Assembly: GCA_933228895.1 (NCBI GenBank)
Contig: OW121846.1
Coordinates: forward strand, 6,417,915 to 6,481,914
Length of the DNA stretch: 64,000 nt
From: Platycnemis pennipes
Lineage: Eukaryota > Arthropoda > Insecta > Odonata > Platycnemididae
Direction of reading: 5' to 3'
The notes below the pieces were generated by a model. It was not told where the DNA came from. It made no database searches and saw only the letters and a program-made list of their open reading frames with translations. The translations under genes were made by a program, and so were the position numbers. Below are positions 60,460 through 64,000 of this stretch, in pieces. The first letter of the stretch is position 1. Every line of letters begins with the position of its first letter.

Positions 60460-61815
60460 CCTTGATGCTCTGTATGGAAACCATGGTCGGAAATAAAATC
60501 ACGTGGTAACATCCAAGTAGATACTTTGAACGTTCCAACTTATACTTATATACCTCGATGACAGCCATTTTTGAACTGATGCAGTGCTGGCACCTGTTGA
60601 CCCAGAAAGCTGTTAATGCATAAGATTGTAGTAAAATGTATTACACATCACGCCAAATTAAAGAGCTTTACATTACTTTATAACGTATATAGTATATATA
60701 CATTATATAGACAGCATATATAATGGGAATAAAAGGAGGCGTTATTTTCTGATTGCCCCTCGTATATATTTATATATTCTTGCTCCACGGGGTTAATGAG
60801 TAAGATGGAGAGGCAAGGTACCGCGGCGCGTTTAATAGGGTTTATGGAGAAAGGAATGCTCACTAGTGGGGTCCGTTTGACTCTGTACTTAAGGCCCCCG
60901 GATACCTCGGAGCCGCCGTTCGTCGTGAAGGCTGGCGGAGGGAGAGGCTAGCCTTGCGGAGAGATAAGGCGAATGTGGGGGAAGTCCAGAGAGGGGAAGC
61001 CCAAGGTCGGGGAGGTGAATGGAAGGAAAGTGAGGGTATGAGAAGTCGACTGTTTTTTTTGGGTTGGCTTTTCTAGAGTTTTTGGAGGGCATGGGGTCGA
61101 CTGTGGGGCCAGTGAGTTTTCGGAGGGCTAGACTACAATGCGGAAGCCGCCACATACGTATTCTATTGTCCTACATAATGGTTTCTAAGACAGGTACAAC
61201 GGCTGTAGTCGACTGATGGCTCATCATCTCGGCGGCTCATGCTGGTAGCAGCATCCTTCGGCAGGCGTCATTGTTTGCGATGGAGGCGGGGCGTAGAGAG
61301 TAGTTGACTCAACTGTTTTATGAATGTTCCACCAAGTTGATTCATGTCACTTTACCTGATACCCTGCAGGTGTCTTCAAGTCCTGCAGGATATCCGTCAA
61401 AATATTGCCCTGAGCATGGATCGACGTTGCGTAAAACGTGTAAATCAGTTGAGTCAACCTCATGTAATTTAGGCGCTGATGAAGATTCATATTTAATTGA
61501 GATCCTAAGAACGGCACACATCACCGTTTACTTGCATTGTTCTGCATCGTCTTGGAGTTGTTCAACTCTAGCATTCTACTAGCAGATTCGAATAAAAAAT
61601 ATTCTACCGTCCTTTACCCGGTAGGAATATGAAAGAATTCAGATAACTATCTATAGTACTTTCTGGCAGTAGAGGGTGATTCTGTTTGGAGAAAACAATG
61701 CTATCATTCAAATTTAATAATCAACAGATTATATTCTTACGAATATTCACACTAGGTACTGTACGATAATTTAGAAAGAAAGCCCGTCACAGCGATGTAT
61801 TCCATGGAGTAGGTT
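60460..61815. other. No gene recognised; GC-rich patch 60800-61200
   Basis: 60800-61200 is GC-rich and opens an 88-codon minus-strand frame (61155-60889) without recognised motifs. The rest is AT-rich. It may hold unrecognised element ends. Confidence 0.35.
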
Positions 61816-61820
61816 ATAAT

Positions 61821-62229
61821 TTAAATATGTTGCAATTGGTTTAAAAAATATTTATTGATTTGTTCTAAATTCGCAATCTCGGGTAGAAGATGGTATAGGT
61901 AAAAGTTTTTTAACTTCTCCACCGTACGATTTTCCCGGAAATTCTGATCTCTCTGCATTTTTTTCAGAATGAAACCATGTCGGGTCCAAAAGATAAACAT
62001 GCAATATTCCCTTTTTGCAATATTTAGCTGCCCCTGTACTAGGTAGAAATAGGCAGAATTTCCATTCAACCACAAATTTCCCTCCCGAATATCGCCGTAT
62101 TCTGTGGCCTGATGCTTTGTAAATGACTGGCATAAAATGGCCCGGACTGTATTTTTCCGAGGTGCCGAGCCACAATTTGCACACACGACCGAAAGCGGAG
62201 GCAGTCAGTCTCTTCAATCTCTCCGTCAT
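61821..62229 (-). pseudogene. YqaJ-family exonuclease relic
   Basis: Two overlapping minus-strand frames together resemble a YqaJ (lambda-exonuclease-like, PD-(D/E)XK) domain. The first (from 62229) gives MTERLKRLTASAFGRVCKL, the usual N-terminal motif. After a frameshift near 62160, the second gives ILCQSFTKHQATEYGDIREG and, abruptly, SAYFYLVQGQLNIAKREYCM, FIFWTRHGFILKKM and LKNFYLYHLLPEIA. The final Gln-bearing motif (VQGQL) is present; the central part that should hold the catalytic Asp and Glu-x-Lys residues is missing. The family occurs in viruses and eukaryotic mobile elements and acts on double-strand DNA ends. No partner gene is visible nearby. Confidence 0.65.
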
Positions 62230-62299
62230 CCATTTCTTTCTTTCAAAAGTAATCTGACATAAAATAAAAAAATGACATATTTCCTCGTAGACAATTTAG

Positions 62300-63840
62300 T
62301 GCGCAATGTAAAAATAACTTTTCAGTCAGAAAAAAATCTGTTTGATATTTTATATCTCGGGAAATTACGGTATCATAAAAATGAACCCTTGCACACAATA
62401 GCGCGCTAAAACCAGAATTTCTAATACAATATCAATATGCATTAGTTAACAAAAGTCTAAAACTTACGATTTTTTTCAAAATGCCGAAAATATGGCATTT
62501 TCGAACCAAGTCTATTTATTATCAATTCTCATATCGTCAAGAATGCGTAATTCTTTAACTTTTCGTTTAAATTTCAAGGTGAGAAATACGAATTCTTCGG
62601 ATGCTGATTCCGTATGCAGGGCTTGTTTACCTTGGCCTAGAAATTGTATTGTATCAAACAATTACAACTGTAGGCTTGGTCTCAAATGTTAGTTAATGAA
62701 AATCATTAGGAGTCCAAATATTTTTCACTTGAAAAAATTTCACACTTGCATTCAAAATTATCAGTTTTTAAAACGATAAACGATTCATAAAATACTCTAT
62801 TCTCATGGTATAACATATTCTTTTTGGTAAAGCGTGCAATACAGTTTTATATTGTGAAAAGCATGGGGATTTCACTGGCGCCGTGGCCGTTCCCCTAAGT
62901 TCCATACCCTCTGCGAACGGTGTTTGGAACTACACGATTATCCCCCACCACTTTCGAGGTCAAGGGAGGGGGAAATTTCCCCCTCCATGCATCCCTGTTG
63001 ATTTGAAATGAGGGAAGCACACGCAGTGTCAACGGCTATCGGAGAATTAATGAGGCGGTTGAAATCTGTGTTTTTGTTGTAATTGACGCCTGAATTTGGA
63101 TGTGGAATGCAGAAAGTGCTGTATTGAAGGTTGATCTGCTCCCCGAGAGAAGTACTTGAGAGGTAGGTGCAATTTTAAGATACAGTATGCTGTAATCTGT
63201 CCTTGCCCCACTATGTGTCCGTTAATGAACCTTATGAGTGCCTTTGGACGTAATTATTTTGTTGTATGTTAGTATTCGAGAAGCGACAGTAGTTGCCACG
63301 TTGTATTTTAGTTACGAATTTCATCCTTGCAATGAAGTATACTATTTTCTTCGATGTTGATTACATTGAAACATTCTTCTCGATTGCTTGAAACATTCAT
63401 CTTAATTGTATTGAAATAAGTATTATATTGTTTTGTGTGTTGAATAGTGGTATTTGCATAAATAATGTGAAAGTATTCGTTTTCGTCAAGTTCTTGTTAT
63501 GTTATGAAAATGATAACTCACCAACTGGCGAACCGTTATGCCCGGCATCTGAGTTTTATAAATCACAGTCGGAAGCTGTTTTGTCCGTGAATCTTTGTGC
63601 TAATTAGCTCTTAAGAGCCCGTTACTCAAAAAAATTTGTTTGTTATTATGTTTCATAACTCGTTATCTTCACTTGCTGTTCCTTTGCTGTATCTCGTGTG
63701 AACTGTCGTGTGTAGCTCGCAGCCTGGTGACAAGGTGTTCGCTATCATGCAATCGTAATCAATATATCCCAAAGAAAATGTATGAGGATAGTGCCTTCTA
63801 CCTTCAAATACATTCTCATCTATTAATGTTGATGTATGGT
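62300..63840. other. No gene recognised
   Basis: AT-rich, with a GC-rich patch at 62875-63000 containing a perfect 20-bp palindrome (62966-62985). Open frames at 62492 and 63640 have no recognised motif. Confidence 0.45.
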
Positions 63841-63845
63841 TTCAG

Positions 63846-63973
63846 GTGTTTTAGGCAAAGATGGACTTGCCACTACATAGTTTTTTATGGAGGTGGACTC
63901 TGCTTTTGACAGCTTAAATGGAACCATGGACCACACGCCCATGCACCTGCCGAAGGAACCTTTGAAGTCAGCT
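63846..63973 (+). CDS. Candidate 5' coding exon at window edge
   Basis: A short frame starts at ATG 63926 in good context (gaaccATGG), encodes MDHTPMHLPKEPLKSA and ends in phase 0 at a strong donor (GCT|gtaagt at 63974). A possible acceptor (ggtttcag) precedes 63846, so 63846-63925 would be untranslated. A second donor (ag|gtgagt at 63980) would include a stop. Sixteen codons cannot be assigned to any family. Confidence 0.25.
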
Positions 63974-64000
63974 GTAAGTTAGGTGAGTCCTCATGTGAAA

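Noticed and set aside
62966..62985. 20-bp G/C-run palindrome as regulatory site
   Set aside because: A simple run-based palindrome (G5-A3-T3-C5 core) with no supporting context.

Overview
The window is arthropod-type nuclear DNA, most likely from an insect with a large, AT-rich, repeat-dense genome. The evidence is a single split gene with introns of up to about 10 kb, and a mobile-element load typical of insects: Penelope-like, RTE-like, CR1/Jockey-like, R2/R4-like, BEL/Pao, Ty3/gypsy, piggyBac, hAT and mariner relics plus tRNA-derived SINEs. I saw no prokaryotic organisation, no CRISPR array and no functional tRNA or rRNA gene.

The one host gene I can support runs on the + strand from 4217 to 47604. 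Ten exons join in phase and encode the C-terminal 1043 residues of an ARHGAP29/ARHGAP45(HMHA1)/GMIP-type Rho GTPase-activating protein: the end of an F-BAR-like region, a complete C1 zinc finger, a complete RhoGAP domain with its arginine finger, then a long polar tail. The 5' part lies before the window. The first intron visible has a GC donor. A candidate short coding exon at the right edge (63926-63973) may start another gene, but the support is weak.

Most of the rest is mobile-element debris inside the introns and downstream. Bases 1-2130 hold a BEL/Pao fragment. 5.0-12.6 kb hold an R2/R4-like LINE, a gypsy integrase relic and a 5'-truncated gypsy element with one LTR. 15.9-22.8 kb hold hAT, Penelope, piggyBac, mariner and LINE relics. 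26.4-27.8 kb hold tandem Penelope pieces and a complete SINE with an 11-bp target duplication. 29.8-38 kb hold hairpin elements and three dispersed repeat families of unknown class. 40.2-45.4 kb hold LINE fragments, two minisatellites, a Penelope end with an apparently intact hammerhead ribozyme, and piggyBac and Harbinger-like remains. Downstream of the gene, 48.8-52.2 kb is an almost full-length RTE-like LINE with a 12-bp target duplication. 55.0-60.5 kb holds two copies of one CR1/Jockey-like LINE, the second in a twin-priming arrangement. 61.8-62.2 kb holds a broken YqaJ-type exonuclease reading frame.

The most unusual signal is a 426-bp fold-back element at 43277-43702. It has 77-bp inverted arms around seven perfect 36-bp repeats, and each repeat contains a hairpin that looks like stem II of a Penelope-type hammerhead. 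I do not see a new multi-gene system in this window.
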